Positions 31,283 through 43,083 of a stretch of DNA of 64,000 nt are shown in pieces. Source of the DNA: Cordylochernes scorpioides (taxonomy: Eukaryota; Arthropoda; Arachnida; Pseudoscorpiones; Chernetidae); contig CP092863.1 in assembly GCA_030710605.1 (NCBI GenBank), forward strand, positions 114,514,010 through 114,578,009, written 5' to 3'. The notes beneath the pieces were generated by a model. It saw only the letters and a list, made by a program, of their open reading frames with translations, was not told where the DNA came from and ran no database searches. Made by a program: the position numbers and the translations under genes. The stretch's first letter is position 1, and each line of letters begins with the position of its first letter.

Positions 31283-31748
31283 CTACTCTTGCCAACGGCA
31301 CATCTCCTTCAGACAAGATCCTCCTCTGGATTTTTGCATTTCTCAATCCGCACACCAATTTGTCTCTTAAGGATGCCTTTAAAAATTCGCCAAATCCACA
31401 CGTTGAGGCTAGCCGCTTGATTTCCACCAGATATTCTGAAACACTTTCCGTTTCCTTTTGTATTCTTCCAAAAAACATGAATCTCTCTACGATTATAGAT
31501 CGCCTTGGGGAAAAATATTCAACCAGTTTCTCAATCAATTCTTCATATTTATACTCTTTAGGCAACTTTGGGCTACATAGATTTTTCAATGTTTCATACG
31601 CCTTCCCGCCAATTAGCGTCAACAAATAGGCTTTTTTCTTTTCTTCACTTGCTTCTTCTAGAATTAGAAACTGCTCCAAACGCTCGATAAATGAGCAAAA
31701 ATTTTCATTTTTTTCTTCAAATTCTCTAAAATGGTAATGAGCCATCAT
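31110..31748 (-). pseudogene. Gypsy copy 2 gag
   Basis: 213-codon frame from MMAHYHF through capsid-like sequence to the first zinc knuckle, where the 2-base deletion causes early termination. Longer and cleaner than in copy 1. Confidence 0.85.
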
Positions 31749-31865
31749 GAAATAATTTTTCTTATGTAAATTTCCAATAACTTATTACTTCTTTAATATT
31801 AAACAAAATTATTCATATTACCCTATACCATCGCTTGGGTACTTACTCTTAAACCTTGTCGCCAA

Positions 31866-32074
31866 TGCAATGTTTCCACAGATAAGACTTGAAAATAGAA
31901 TATATTTTTTAATGCCAAGAAACAAACAAAGTTAAAACAATTCCATATTAGAAAATAATCAACTGCTAAAAACACAAACACTATATATATGCATATATAC
32001 ACAATTATCATCATCAACTCTGTGACAACAAATAAATAAAAACAAATATTAAATTAATTCGCCAATACATCACA
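31866..32074 (-). repeat. 5' LTR of Gypsy copy 2
   Basis: 209 bp. The adjoining primer-binding site differs from copy 1 by one substitution (CTTGTCG in place of CTCGTCG). Confidence 0.9.
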
Positions 32075-32827
32075 GTGGATATTTTCGGACAGGCCGCTCA
32101 GTCGAGCTCCGTTGTCATCTCACGGCGGCCTTCGTGGCCGCCGTTTTGGTTCCTCTCTGCCTCCGCGGCTTCATGCAGGACGCCGAGCTTTCCTCAGTTA
32201 ATCCTCAACTTTCCCCGGGTCCTGGTGCCACGTGAGACGTACTAGGAGAGCGTCTTTTGATCCCAAACTTTGTCCTTACTGTCCCGTGCGGACTTCCCAC
32301 TCTGCACGCCACTCAACCCCGACTGCTTCCAACTCACTTGTTGGCTTACCCGGGTTTATGACATATATATATTATATTAAAAATAAAAAAGCATATCCCA
32401 TGAACGCTCACATGAACATTTTAGATAGCAGAGCGCCATCTAGTGGAATAAAATCAATTAAACGTTGATTTTAGGTTTGTTCCTTAATATTTAGCCATCA
32501 TGTTTTTATAATAAATCCAGAAAAGCAAACTACGTACGCGTTTCGGGTTGTTGGTCCTCGTCAGTGTGGTACATGTTTTTCACTATTTGTCTTAATTTTT
32601 TTCATGCAAACACATATAAACAAAAAAGGCACATCTTGACTGCACACATGAATTCCATCAAATGGAACAAAATTCAACTAAACGTTGATTCAACTTGTTC
32701 GGTTATTTTGGCCAATCCATTTTCTTGATAAATCAAGAAAAGCTAACCATGTACGCGTTTCGGACTCTTGGCCCTTGTCACGGTGGTGCAGGTTTATTTC
32801 TCTTTTTTTTAACTTTTTTTCCAGACA
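32075..32827. repeat. Repeat R right part and repeat J, block B
   Basis: Counterpart of 15635-16385 with the same GC hairpin, CTCF-like CCATCTAGTGG (32433-32446) and two hammerhead-like ends (32540-32564 and 32757-32781, minus). Confidence 0.6.
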
Positions 32828-35800
32828 CACATAAATAATGATAAATAAAATTTACATTCAGGCGAACTTAGCATAAGACACCCTAGCTTAAATAGAAATC
32901 TAATTTACTTTCGGGTCTCTCTTGTAGATGGTCTCTTATTGGAGGTTGGCTAAGTTGGTCGCTTAGGAGAGTTTTTTTTTTTACTGTATCCAAACGTTAA
33001 TTAAGAACCCCCCCATCGTTATTATTGATTGCTCTCTATATTGTTTTAATTTGCATCAGAGGATGAATATAAATTACACCCACATTTCAATAGAGCAATT
33101 TCGGGTTACATTAGAGAAAAACCCTCAAAATGGTGAATCAATATACTTAAAAACAAATTTAAAATAATTACCCCCTTAACTATTCACCTTGATTTGATGT
33201 GGTTGGATAATTATAAATTTTTAAAGTGGTAGCAATTAACCCCCCCTTTCCCTATTTCCACATAAAGAAGAAGAAAAAAAAAGAACATCTAAATTCGAAA
33301 GACAATTAAATTAATTTCAAGCCACAAATTATTCATATTTATTTAAATGAAATGGAAATTAAATCGTTTGTAAAATTCTTAGAAAGCCTTTTCAAATGTT
33401 CGTCTGCTTTTTTTCTTCTTATAAATTCGGATAGAATCGTCTGCGGTTTTACAATTAAGAGCGGGAAAACTTTTCCCGCCTTTTTTTTTTTAAGATTTCG
33501 TCTGATAGCATTAAAACTTTCGTTTGCTTTTCCGGAAAATTTTTTTAAAGAGTTTTCGGTCAAAATTAAAATATGTTGAAAATTAATTTTCTCTAAAAAT
33601 TACAGTGTTTCCTATATTTCTCAATTTTAAAATGGGAGATCAGTTGAAAATTTTTAAAAGGGACTTTTGTAAATGGAGCCAATTTAAATTTCCATTAAAT
33701 TGTGTTTGATGTTTATTTTAATGTGTTTAGAGATATTATCGTTTGATCATGTTTAAAATCAACAGAAGATTCTTTTGATCTGAATTAAAATGATTTCAAA
33801 GATGACATGATGCCATCTATCGGAATAAATTACAGTTAAACTTGTAATAGCTTTTTGTTATTTTGAAAATGTGAATTTTGAAATTGAAAATTTGAAAATT
33901 AATGTGTTGAAATTGACTATTGCAGATATTACTACGATATTTGATATGCAGATATTTTCATAGTTTTAGTATTGTCTATGCAAATTGACATCTCTTGTCT
34001 ATATAGCGTGGCCTTGTTGGATTGTTGAGTAGGCTAGTGGTTATTGGATAGTGGCGTGATCACATAGAATTTGTCATTCTTTTATTGTTTTATATCTTTA
34101 GGTAATAAAGGATCTTTCTCCTTTTCTACGAATCTATAAATTTCCCAACATAATGATTTTTTTAAATGTTTCACTAGATGGCGCTACAAAACAATGTATT
34201 TGAATAAAAAGGCATATATTGGATCAAAATATAATTTATTTTACCAATATTTGTCTTTTTATTTAAAAATTTATTTATGGATTGCTCTATTTTCCAAACA
34301 ATATATATGTATTGTTTTGTGAAACAATCGCGGTAATGGTGTGGTAAGTTGGAAGTATGCAAAGAGGAGACAGGAACAAACACCCGTAGATCGGAGAGGA
34401 GATAGAGAAGGACCGAGGACCACCCTTGGAACAACTGGCGTGGAGACCAACTCGATTGGAACTATCCCCAGATCATCACATCCAGATTTTTTAAACTCTT
34501 CTCAGTAGGATAAATTATTTCTCAGGAGGAAAGGGGTTGAGACGGGAATTTTTTTTACGGAATGTTTATTTTAGAAAACTGGACATATGGTCACTTAGGG
34601 TTGTTCTGACCGGGGAGTTTTTTCTTCCCTCATACTTCCACACAGTCTATCTTCATTTACATATTTCTAAATATTATGGACGTATATACAATCTGAATAT
34701 TGGAATAATCGCGTTTTTTAATTTATCGTTTAATTATTGATAGAAAAAGACAACGTTTTTATTATTATTATTATTATTATTTTCCCTAGTACACTTAGTA
34801 CAGGCCATGATAATCATAGTGGGTAGAAGCTGGAGTCTTCTTTTACTGTAAGTCCAGAAGGCCGGACATATGGGACCTAGGGTTGTTCTGACCAGGGAGT
34901 TTTCTCTTCCCTCATACTTCCACACTGTCTATCTTTATTTACATATTTCTATGTAATATTTGAAAGATTACACTTTAGAATCCTATCGACTCACTGTAAC
35001 GTTGAAGTTATCACTGTAACGTTTGGACGATTACCTTTTGAGATGGGTTGAGTTGATTGTTAATTGTGGTGGGCGCAGTCGTATTTGCTGAGTTGGTAAG
35101 GTATTCATACAGGGGAAAAAACGAGGACACAGAATTGAATTGAAATAGGCCAGTGATCTAGGGAGAAAGGGGTTGAAGCTATTTTTGCGGATTTGACTAT
35201 TAACTATGGCTGTTCACATTATTGAGGATTGGACTTATCTGATGGTTGAGAAGATGGGTGATGGCTCCAAACTGGTCTCAACGGCGGCGAGCTTCTGACT
35301 AGTCTCAATGGTGCCACGTTCCTGACTAACTAAACTGAGTTCGCGATATAACACGAAAACTTCTCAGGGTTTTGATTGGCTGGTGGTTGTCTCGTGTAAG
35401 CTTTCCATTGGTTCCTAGCTAATCCTCCTGGACTCTGATTGGATCTTTGCTAATCCTTTGTTCTTGACTTGTTCTGACATGATCCCGGAAGGACTAGGTT
35501 CTTGAACCCAGTTTTATGAGTTCCTGGATAATAAAACCTGCTAATGACTGCTTCCTCTTTGATGGCCTTTCTCTCTAAACCTTTCTCCCAGATTTCTAAG
35601 CCTTGTTTTTATTAAAATCTTTAGATTATACATTGCATACATATTGTGGTGGGCTTACATCCAGTTATGTACAAATTATGACATCTATATATTATGGACG
35701 CATATAAAATTTAATTATTGGAATGATCGAGTTTTTAAAAATCGAATTTATAGAAAATGACAACGTATTTATTTATATTATATTATCCCTAGTACATGTG

Positions 35801-36424
35801 GTACAGGCCATGATAATCATAGTGAGTAATTTGGCGACTTCTTTTACAGTAATTACACCACATATATACACATGTAGAAAGCGTAGTACGACTTTTTCAC
35901 TTTAAAATGTGTCAGAGCCCCGTTTGGTTAGTTGCGCTCGCTGGCAGGGTTGTACTTTTGCAAAATATGGGGGCCATTGAAGCATTTTTGAGATTTAAAA
36001 AAAAGTGTCCATTGTGGGATTCGATCCCGGGTCGTAACGTTCGAAAACTAACGGTTTAGACCATTCGTTCACAGACCCCCTACAACAAGGTACCAAAAAT
36101 GAGAAAGAAAATTTAAATATAAAATTAAAATAACGCTAGATGGCGTGGGAATTTCCGAGCAGAAGAATAGAGGCAGACGATAAATTGCGCGGGAACGCCC
36201 GGGGGAGAGATTGCCGCCATTTTTAATAGCCAGGACGGAACCACCAATTATTTATATCTGGCACCACCGACAGCTCTTTTAGATCTTCAGAATTGCGGTT
36301 TGCTCTATTTCATGATCTCATATCTACCTTTTTTTAATCTTTTAAAACCAAACAATAACAAAAGCTTTCGGGTAATATCCCTTTTTCACAGATATACACC
36401 ATATGCAAATATAATCCCCTTATT
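32828..36424. other. Block B counterpart of 16386-19975
   Basis: No genes recognised. Holds repeat I copies (about 34579-34687 and 34860-34955), a TTA microsatellite, a CTCF-like site (34172-34185) and the tRNA-like 36005-36081. The H2 Helitron is absent at 36424/36425. Confidence 0.6.
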
Positions 36425-36774
36425 AAATACATAATTTAAGTGCGGCATCTCTCTTCAAAATTATGAACTATTTAGGACGCGAATGTTTCTTTCTTTTTCG
36501 ATAAAATAGACCATTTCTTTTCAAGTTAAAAAGCATCCAGCATCTTTTTGTTAGAATATATCTGTGATTTTTAAAATTATTTTTGACTATTGACTATGGA
36601 ATTTTTATTTTTGTCTAGCACCCATAACTTTCATCCTCTTTGTATACAAAATTTTTAAGCCTAAAGTAAGAGTTAATTTATGAAAATTATATATTTTTAG
36701 CGCTATTTAAAAAAAAAACTTAAATAATCAAAATCTATTTTTATAGCCCTTGTACTGTAAATATTAAATTTTGA

Positions 36775-36910
36775 AAGAAGGAAGGCATCGCTCATCAGTG
36801 ATGAACCCTCCCTGTGGTTTCGGCATTTTATTTTTCATTAGGAGAGTTCACTACTGAGGAGCCTTCCCACTTTCAATATTTAATCATTACAGTACAAGGG
36901 CTGTAAAAAT
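36775..36910. repeat. MITE family E, fold-back remnant
   Basis: Two opposed partial arms (GGCTCATCAGTGATGAACC and its inverse) as at 20987-21110. Confidence 0.6.
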
Positions 36911-37150
36911 ATTAATAGATTATATTTTTTTTAATAGCGCTAAAAATATATTTACAGCGATAATAAAAAATAAATAATAAAAATAAATTTCAGCGATATA
37001 GAGATTGCTAATTTGATTATAATATTTTAAGGGGTAATTGTTTTTGATAAACAATGTAAAGGAGATAAAAAGAGAAAACTCAGCTCCCGCTAACGGTTTG
37101 GTATCCCTTCACCAAGATAAATGAACACTTCTATTTACACATAACTCTTA

Positions 37151-37994
37151 GTAAATTAAATTTAATTGTCATCTATCGTTAAAATTTTACACAAATACAT
37201 TTACTGGCAATGCGTTTCTTTTAAATATCATCAAATATTATCTCTACAGACCTTACTGCAATGATATGAGTTATTGAATGAGAGGGCTTGGCTCATCAGT
37301 AGTGAACCCTCTCAGCGGTTTCGCCAAATTAATCTCTAGACCGCTCTACTATTGTATTGGACTGGTTTTGTTATATACCCTGCATTTTCTATGGAAGGCA
37401 GCTTAGGGGTGTTTAGTGAATTATGGACATAAGCTTATAGGTCTGTAGAGGTACATACATATAATTTCAAGGTATTGCATCGAGCAAAGCTCTTCCGCAA
37501 AATATGTTTTCATAACCAATATATATTAGTAAATTAAATTTTATTGCCATCTATCGTTAAAATTTTACACAAATAATTTTACTGGCAATGCGTTTCTTTT
37601 AAATATCATCAAATATTATCTCTACAGACCTTACGGCAATGATATGAGTTATTGAATGAGAGGGCTTGGCTCATCAGTAGTGAACCCTCTCAGCGGTTTC
37701 GCCAAATTAATCTCTAGACCGCTCTACTATTGTATTGGACTGGTTTTGTTATATACCCTGCATTTTCTATGGAAGGCAGCTTAGGGGTGTTACTCTTCAT
37801 AATTCACCCTTTCATACCTCATCCAAAAAAGGATAGAAATAGTCGATATTTCACTTTGAAATAAAAAAAAAATTGATTTTTCGTTAAAAGAAACTCATGC
37901 GGTTTAACTTCAAGTGTCGTTTTACAATCACAGGCCGCAGTATATTATATTGTATTATAAGTTACAATAGTATGTGTACAGTAGTATGTGTAAA
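37151..37994. mobile_element. 844-bp insertion with 12-bp target duplication, absent from block A
   Basis: ACATAACTCTTA occurs at 37139-37150 and 37995-38006 but once in block A (about 21340-21351). Inside are two direct copies of about 275 bp (37151-37424 and 37518-37792), each with a MITE-E arm, then a MITE-B end (37795-37975). The long target duplication suggests a LINE-type or template-switch event. Confidence 0.7.
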
Positions 37995-38314
37995 ACATAA
38001 CTCTTACTTTATGCAATTTTCTCTCAAACAGTTTTTTTAAACAGTGTTTTCAATATAAAAATGTTTATTAAAAGTATAAAACTCGGCTACCTCTAACGGT
38101 TTGGTATCCCTTCACCAAGATTAATAGATTACCTCCATTTATATATGACCCCAAATTTATGCAAATTTCTCTCAAATAGATTTATAGTTGGAAAGAGAAT
38201 AGTTATGAAGGAGAGTGAAAGTTCTTCTGAGTGGAAATTTACTTTAAATCTTTATCAACACAAAAATATACAGGATCGGTATAGCCAATAGAATCTTGCT
38301 ATAATGTGATTGGT

Positions 38315-38746
38315 TCATTTCTTCTTCTTCTTCCCATTGGTCAACGGTCGGTAGGTTGGGATGTTTGTATCTGGGATCTTAGCAAAGAGGTCTTCAAAGA
38401 TATCATGAAGTCGACGTGCCCAGGCTAAGTACTCTTCATCCGTTGCGTAATAACGTGTCCAGTTACGTAACAGAATTCGAATGTCAACTGCGAAGTCTTC
38501 TGGAGCTTTATAAAGTCCGTCTGCTAGTTTTCTTTTGACGGTTTTCAGACTGGATGGATACATTGATGATTCAATGTCTTGTTGAGGCATTAGAGACTTC
38601 GTTCCCATCTTGTTCTGTATGATTCGAGCCAGTTCTGTCTCTCTGGAATCATTTAGAACTTTTAGAATGTTCTTACACGCATTCATTCTTCGATCAATCT
38701 TTGATGCACAAGGCTTTTGGACCTTTTTTACATCCCTGTTGGCCAT
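38315..38746 (-). CDS. Short bromodomain-like protein, block B copy
   Basis: 143 codons, start ATG at 38746. It differs from the block A copy by about six amino-acid changes (including Ser-Gly to Pro-Cys near residue 12, Thr to Ala at 81, Ser to Ala at 122) and one extra terminal Lys, against about fourteen synonymous changes. The helices and the Tyr at the acetyl-lysine Asn position are kept. The surrounding non-coding DNA shows many indels, yet this frame has only one in-frame codon addition. Function unknown; likely a chromatin-associated or testis-type derivative of a BET bromodomain, an inference from similarity only. Confidence 0.75.
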   Translation of the reverse strand: MANRDVKKVQKPCASKIDRRMNACKNILKVLNDSRETELARIIQNKMGTKSLMPQQDIESSMYPSSLKTVKRKLADGLYKAPEDFAVDIRILLRNWTRYYATDEEYLAWARRLHDIFEDLFAKIPDTNIPTYRPLTNGKKKKK

Positions 38747-39148
38747 TTTGGAATTAATTTTCCGTTTTTTTTTTCTGTTAAAATGGGTTGATTGGCAAAA
38801 AGGATGATTGGGATAATATGGTGGTTTTTTAAGGGATTTTGTTTTTTAATGGAGAAATTTTTTGGGTGTTTTTGGAGGGTGGTCAAATAGGGGGGAAATG
38901 CCTGAACGCGTGCAATTTCTACGTGGTTACACGTCCGTGACGTTTAAATATATTTTACTTTTGGGATTATTGCTTTCAATAAAGATGGTTTGTAATGTTT
39001 CACAATCTTCACTAGAATTGGAATGGCTCTCTTTGATCGTCAACAGCCAGTACAAGATCTTCACTCTCCTCCAATCCACTAATGGCACAGTTCTTAGTGA
39101 CCTCTATCGCTGAAAATGATAAGTAATTAGTGCTACTTTTTAAAATTA

Positions 39149-39440
39149 CACTAATGGACGAAACTTAAGAAAGTTGTACCTTTTAGCATGTATATCGGGA
39201 TTCTGACAACTCTGAAAGATATTACAGTGATCTTTATTGAAGACACACGAGATAGCCAATATACATTCATGGACAAAACTTAAGGAAGTTGTACCTTTTA
39301 GCATGTATATCGGGATTCAGACAATAAATTCTGAGAGATATTACAGTGACCTTTATTGAAGACATACGAGTTAACCAAGTGTGAACAGCCTCTGTCTCCT
39401 TAAAAAAAATAGACGACCGTCGATATCAAAGACTTTCAAC
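39149..39440. mobile_element. Two head-to-tail MITE family A copies
   Basis: Left termini at 39149 and 39264. The first is cut short by the second. Block A has only one copy here, so this is a B-specific tandem event. Confidence 0.7.
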
Positions 39441-39718
39441 TACCTGATCTGTAGTTGTCCGGCCCGTTTGTCGGTGTCTGGCGGCGGTCGTAAAACTCAC
39501 TAACGTCTTATGGAAGTTCCACTAGAAGTAAAGGACATAATCTTGACGGAATTGGACCTTGTCCTGTCTTTGTTGTAGCTGACTCTCAATAAAACTTTAT
39601 TATTTTGTTTGTGATTACATGATGGTCAAATTGGTGCGTTGAATTATATTTACATTTTGGGGCTTTTACACTATTTATAATTACGGCACATATGTAAATA
39701 TAGTGTATATTGAAATAT
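39441..39718. repeat. LTR-like repeat D, block B copy
   Basis: Counterpart of 22691-22968, nearly identical. Confidence 0.5.
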
Positions 39719-39728
39719 GTATATTATC

Positions 39729-39772
39729 CCTAGACTGACGAGGGCCATTAGCCCGAAACCATGGTCTCTAGG
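39729..39772 (+). ncRNA. Type I hammerhead ribozyme, second copy
   Basis: Base-for-base the same 44-nt ribozyme as 22975-23018: stem I 39729-39734/39767-39772, CUGACGA 39735-39741, stem II 39742-39754, GAA 39755-39757, stem III 39758-39765, predicted cut after 39766. Flanking bases differ (ATTATCC for ATTCTCC). Confidence 0.88.
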
Positions 39773-40551
39773 TGGAAACTTCTCAGTTTTCCAAAGCTGG
39801 TGTTGTGGCTTTGTCACCGAGGCCGCTAGTTTGTGGCGACGGTCAATAGATGGCGTTTAGCTCTGACTTCTATTTTGACGGGAGAGACGATCTTTGTATT
39901 TTTAGATCAATATCCTCCCGGGGAAAAAATTCATCTATATTACTATATAAATATATAAAGGCATATATTGGATCTAAATTTATTATTTAACCAATATTTC
40001 TAGGGGCAAAACGCCTCTCTTTATCAAGGTTTTTCTTTGATTTAAACTAAATCACGTGGGCATGTCATCCACTTATGCTATACAAGATCAAAATATTATT
40101 ATGTGGATTGAGGTCAATCTTTAAAATAATTTACTATATATATTTAAAAATAAAAGTATAATAAAAATATATACATGTGTATTTCTGATTTTTTCGGCTA
40201 TAGAAAGCACCAAGTTGATATTTAAGATGGCCGCTATATCATCAGGGTTGCTGGATTCCTTCCTTTAGAGTAAAGGACCGGAAACCGGGAGGGGAAGGAA
40301 CCGGAAATGTCCAACTTCGTGAACAGTTTCGCTAATCGATCTGATAACACTGGAGGAAACTGATGACGTCACGACTTCCCTATCGTCCAATCACCATCGT
40401 CCAACTCTCTTCTTTTTCCTGTTAGGGTTAAAGATAATGTTCCCTTCATAATTACATATATGTTTTTAGAACTTTACTACAAAGCAATAACGTGCCATTA
40501 TATATATATAACATGAGAACATTCAGGTCTTGATGTTTCTTTCATACAAAA

Positions 40552-40836
40552 ATCAAATTTCTACTGTCCTTACTGTAATAAAAAAGATTGGGAGGGCTTT
40601 GATCATCAGTGGTAAACCCTCCCAGCGGTTTTGCCAATTTAATCTACCAGACCGCTTCTACACAGATTCCACCCTTCAGTGTAACATATATAAGCAGAAT
40701 GATCCAATACAGTATTGGAGCTCTAAAGAAGCGGTCTGGTAGATTAAATTAGCGAAACCGCTGAGAGGGTTCACCACTGATGAGCCAAGGCCTCTAAACA
40801 TTTTTTTCGTCGCAGTAAGGACAGTAGAAGTTTGAT
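40552..40836. mobile_element. MITE family E, full fold-back copy
   Basis: Two arms of about 105 bp (CAAATTTCTACTGTCCTTAC... and inverse) around a 70-bp centre. This copy shows that the scattered GGAGGG...CTGATGAGCC cores are arms of one inverted-repeat DNA element. Block A copy: 55787-56072. Confidence 0.8.
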
Positions 40837-40862
40837 TTATGTGTGGGAAAAATATATACATA

Positions 40863-41170
40863 TGTGGCGACCACACTTTGCTTCAGCGAGCGCGGACAAA
40901 GCTTCACTAACCATTTGGGCAGTAGTGTGACGGCCTCACTACGCCTCGGCAAGCGCGTGCTGGGAGAACACCTGACTACGCATGCGCGGGCGGCATCCGG
41001 GACTCTGGCCACACGCGTCGTCAACAACAAGGCTTGTTTCCAACGGCCGTTACTTCTTTCTCTTTATTTATTTCTGGCTTTGAATAAATTCATTTTAATT
41101 ATAAAAATAATTATAATTTTATCAGCGGCCTTTCCACAAGCCACACCAACACGCACGCAACCATCCCACA
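40863..41170. repeat. Possible solo LTR
   Basis: Starts TGTGG, ends CCACA (5-bp inverted ends), GC-rich first half, then GAATAAATT as a possible polyadenylation signal. 308 bp. No clear target duplication. Counterpart 56099-56405. The antisense 78-codon frame is not a recognised protein. Confidence 0.5.
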
Positions 41171-41303
41171 TATAGCAAATAAAAACATTTAAACACGAAA
41201 TGTTTTTTCATGCAGAGATTTTAATATTGGATTCAGAAAATTGATGTTTGAAATGTATATTAAACATTTAACTAAATATACATATATAGCAAAATGTAAT
41301 GTC

Positions 41304-41340
41304 CCGATAAAGGTTGGCGTTCAGCCAACCGAAATATTGG
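41304..41340 (+). other. Hammerhead-like module with perfect stem II
   Basis: CCGATAAA, then a 7-bp stem GGTTGGC/GCCAACC with loop GTTCA, then GAAATATTGG and an AATAAAT tail. The catalytic box differs from CTGATGA at two positions and stem I is not evident. Counterpart 56540-56576. Confidence 0.5.
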
Positions 41341-41368
41341 CAAATAAATCTTTTATTTAAAATGTAAA

Positions 41369-41503
41369 ACTATTATAGACGCGTATGATTCTTTTAAAAA
41401 ATAAAACAATTTCTACTGTCCTTACTGCAATGGAAAAATTTATGGGAGTAAGGACAGTATAAATTATTTTATTTTAAAAAGAATCAAACGCGTCTATAAT
41501 AGT
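41369..41503. mobile_element. MITE family E, short derivative
   Basis: Termini ACTATTATAGACGCGT and the inverse enclose only the outer parts of the arms (CTACTGTCC, GTAAGGACAGTA). Defines the outer ends of the family. Confidence 0.65.
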
Positions 41504-42038
41504 ATTAAATTTTGATAACAGATGGCGCGCTAATGCATCAAAATATTTTATTCAATCCCATTTACGCCTTTTTACTATCTAATATAGCAAAATGAAAACA
41601 TTTAGATACGAATTCTGTTAAATGTTAATATACATTTTAATCATCAATTTTCTAAAAATCCCATGATGAAAAAGCCTCACCAAATCTTCCATATAGAGAG
41701 GGAAGTCTCTCTCTCTCTTACAAATTGCGTTTTAAAGCGGTTTCAAACGGAGAGAGTTTGGTAAGGCTTAGGTTGAATGAATGGAGCGGGTTGATTAAGT
41801 GGTGAACGTCAGGAAACTTTATCCAGCTTACTCCCCGGATCTATCCATCTTGTATCTAGCTATTATCAATTAGAACACAGAGATATTGATGTTAGCTTCC
41901 GATGAATAATATTGATAATATAATTTATTGATTGATTATTGTTAGGATTTTTAAGCGATGATTATCATTCCTATTATCGTAGAATTGTACTTTTTTATGT
42001 GTTTATTTATTACCAGTTGCAAATAAGACACGCTATAT
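41504..42038. other. AT-rich spacer
   Basis: AACAGATGGCGCGCTAATGCATCA (two fragments of it recur near 51020) and a CT-repeat at 41702-41718. No gene. Confidence 0.4.
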
Positions 42039-42755
42039 ACAACAACAACAAAAACCTTTATTAAGACACTATTGTCTTACAAGGGGATTCCCCTAAAAGG
42101 TTATTCTATATACAGTTACGAGCGTCATTCTTCATCAGTCATCTCTGTCACCGTTTGCTTTTTTTTTTTTGGAATGGCGCCCTCCTATTGGTCGGCTACG
42201 ATCACGCCACCTTTGCCCCCCCCCCACTCGCTTTTTCGTTTTTGTAACCATTGTGTTGGAGCGGGTCGCTCCTTAAATAAATGCATATATTAGTTAATAA
42301 CCAAATGGAATCCTCTCTTTCTTTTTCCCAGTAAGAAACGCCTACGGAAGCCAACAGTACATAGACAGATAAAGCACATAGGCTATAGTTATTAACTAAC
42401 ATATGCATTTATATAAGGCGCCAATATATAATTGTAACAAATAGTATTTGAATCAAAACATTCAATCGGGTAAATCACGGGCGTTGCCCGGGTCATTCGG
42501 CTAGTATATGTACATGAGTGAGGAGGAAAAGCAATTTAGAGGGGAGGGGGAGCAATCAGCCGTTGTCTGTGGAGTTGAGCACTTCTTCCCTCATTTTATA
42601 AATCGCCTTGAAAAATTTAAAATATTTATAAACAAATGTTTTATCCAGCAGGAGAGTAGTAAAGGTTTTATATACATGTTGTTCATTATAGTGAGTTAGC
42701 CCCGAAATTTCGCGTATTTCCAGTCTCTTTTCCTGTAGGAATGGCAATGGAATAG
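42039..42755 (-). repeat. Retroposon G 3' region, interrupted by Helitron H1
   Basis: Minus strand ends ...AAGACAATAGTGTCTTAATAAAGG then (GTT)n, a LINE/SINE-like tail. The uninterrupted relative is 53010-53332 on the plus strand. Confidence 0.6.
42104..42504 (+). mobile_element. Helitron H1 in retroposon G
   Basis: Begins TTCTATATACAG, ends with hairpin CGGGC-GTT-GCCCG, GGTCATTCGG, CTAG. The unoccupied site is visible at 53258/53259 (inverted), reading AAAAGGTTA|TATATGTACATG. Counterpart 57337-57746. Confidence 0.9.
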
Positions 42756-42897
42756 ATAATGGACCAAAGACACGCTATATCCGATCTGGATAATTGTGCG
42801 TGAAACTATTTACAATAATTCATATTGTAGTAGAGTTGGTAACAGAATTTTCAAAATTGGTTTTTATGTGTTTGTGCTTTAAACAAACAAAAAAAAA

Positions 42898-43082
42898 AGC
42901 ATTCCTGGACACTTTTATTTTTCCGTTCATCATTACTCTTCACAATTCATCCTTTCATACTTCATCCCTAAGGTTAGAAATAATCGTTATTTCACTTTAA
43001 AATAAATCACGATTTCTCGTTAAAAAAAAAACACATTCGGGATAATTTTCAAATGTCGTTCTACAATCATAAGCCGCATTAT
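42898..43082 (+). repeat. MITE family B, partial
   Basis: From ATTCCTGGACAC (end of the tRNA-like part) to CAATCATAAGCCGCAT. The next mariner inserted at its terminal TA. Confidence 0.65.
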
Positions 43083-43083
43083 A

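Larger units (their letters stand above)
27538..32074 (-). mobile_element. Ty3/Gypsy LTR retrotransposon, copy 2
   Basis: 4537 bp, LTRs 27538-27747 and 31866-32074, target duplication GTGGA at 27533-27537 and 32075-32079. Same insertion as copy 1 but without the LINE. Damaged by at least one nonsense change and three small indels, mostly different from those of copy 1. No envelope gene. Confidence 0.95.

Noticed and set aside
37151-37792. CRISPR or satellite array
   Set aside because: Only two direct copies of about 275 bp, explained by duplication within one insertion.
40745-40800. Hammerhead in MITE family E: CTGATGAGCC with GGCGAAACC nearby
   Set aside because: CUGAUGAG and GCGAAAC are present and would share a stem II, but only about 20 bases lie between GAAA and CUGAUGA, too few for stems I and III. 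The strings sit in the arm of an inverted-repeat DNA element, so the match is probably fortuitous.
40863-41170. Gene in the GC-rich segment (open frames on both strands)
   Set aside because: TG...CA type ends and an AATAAA fit an LTR better, and the frames have no domain.
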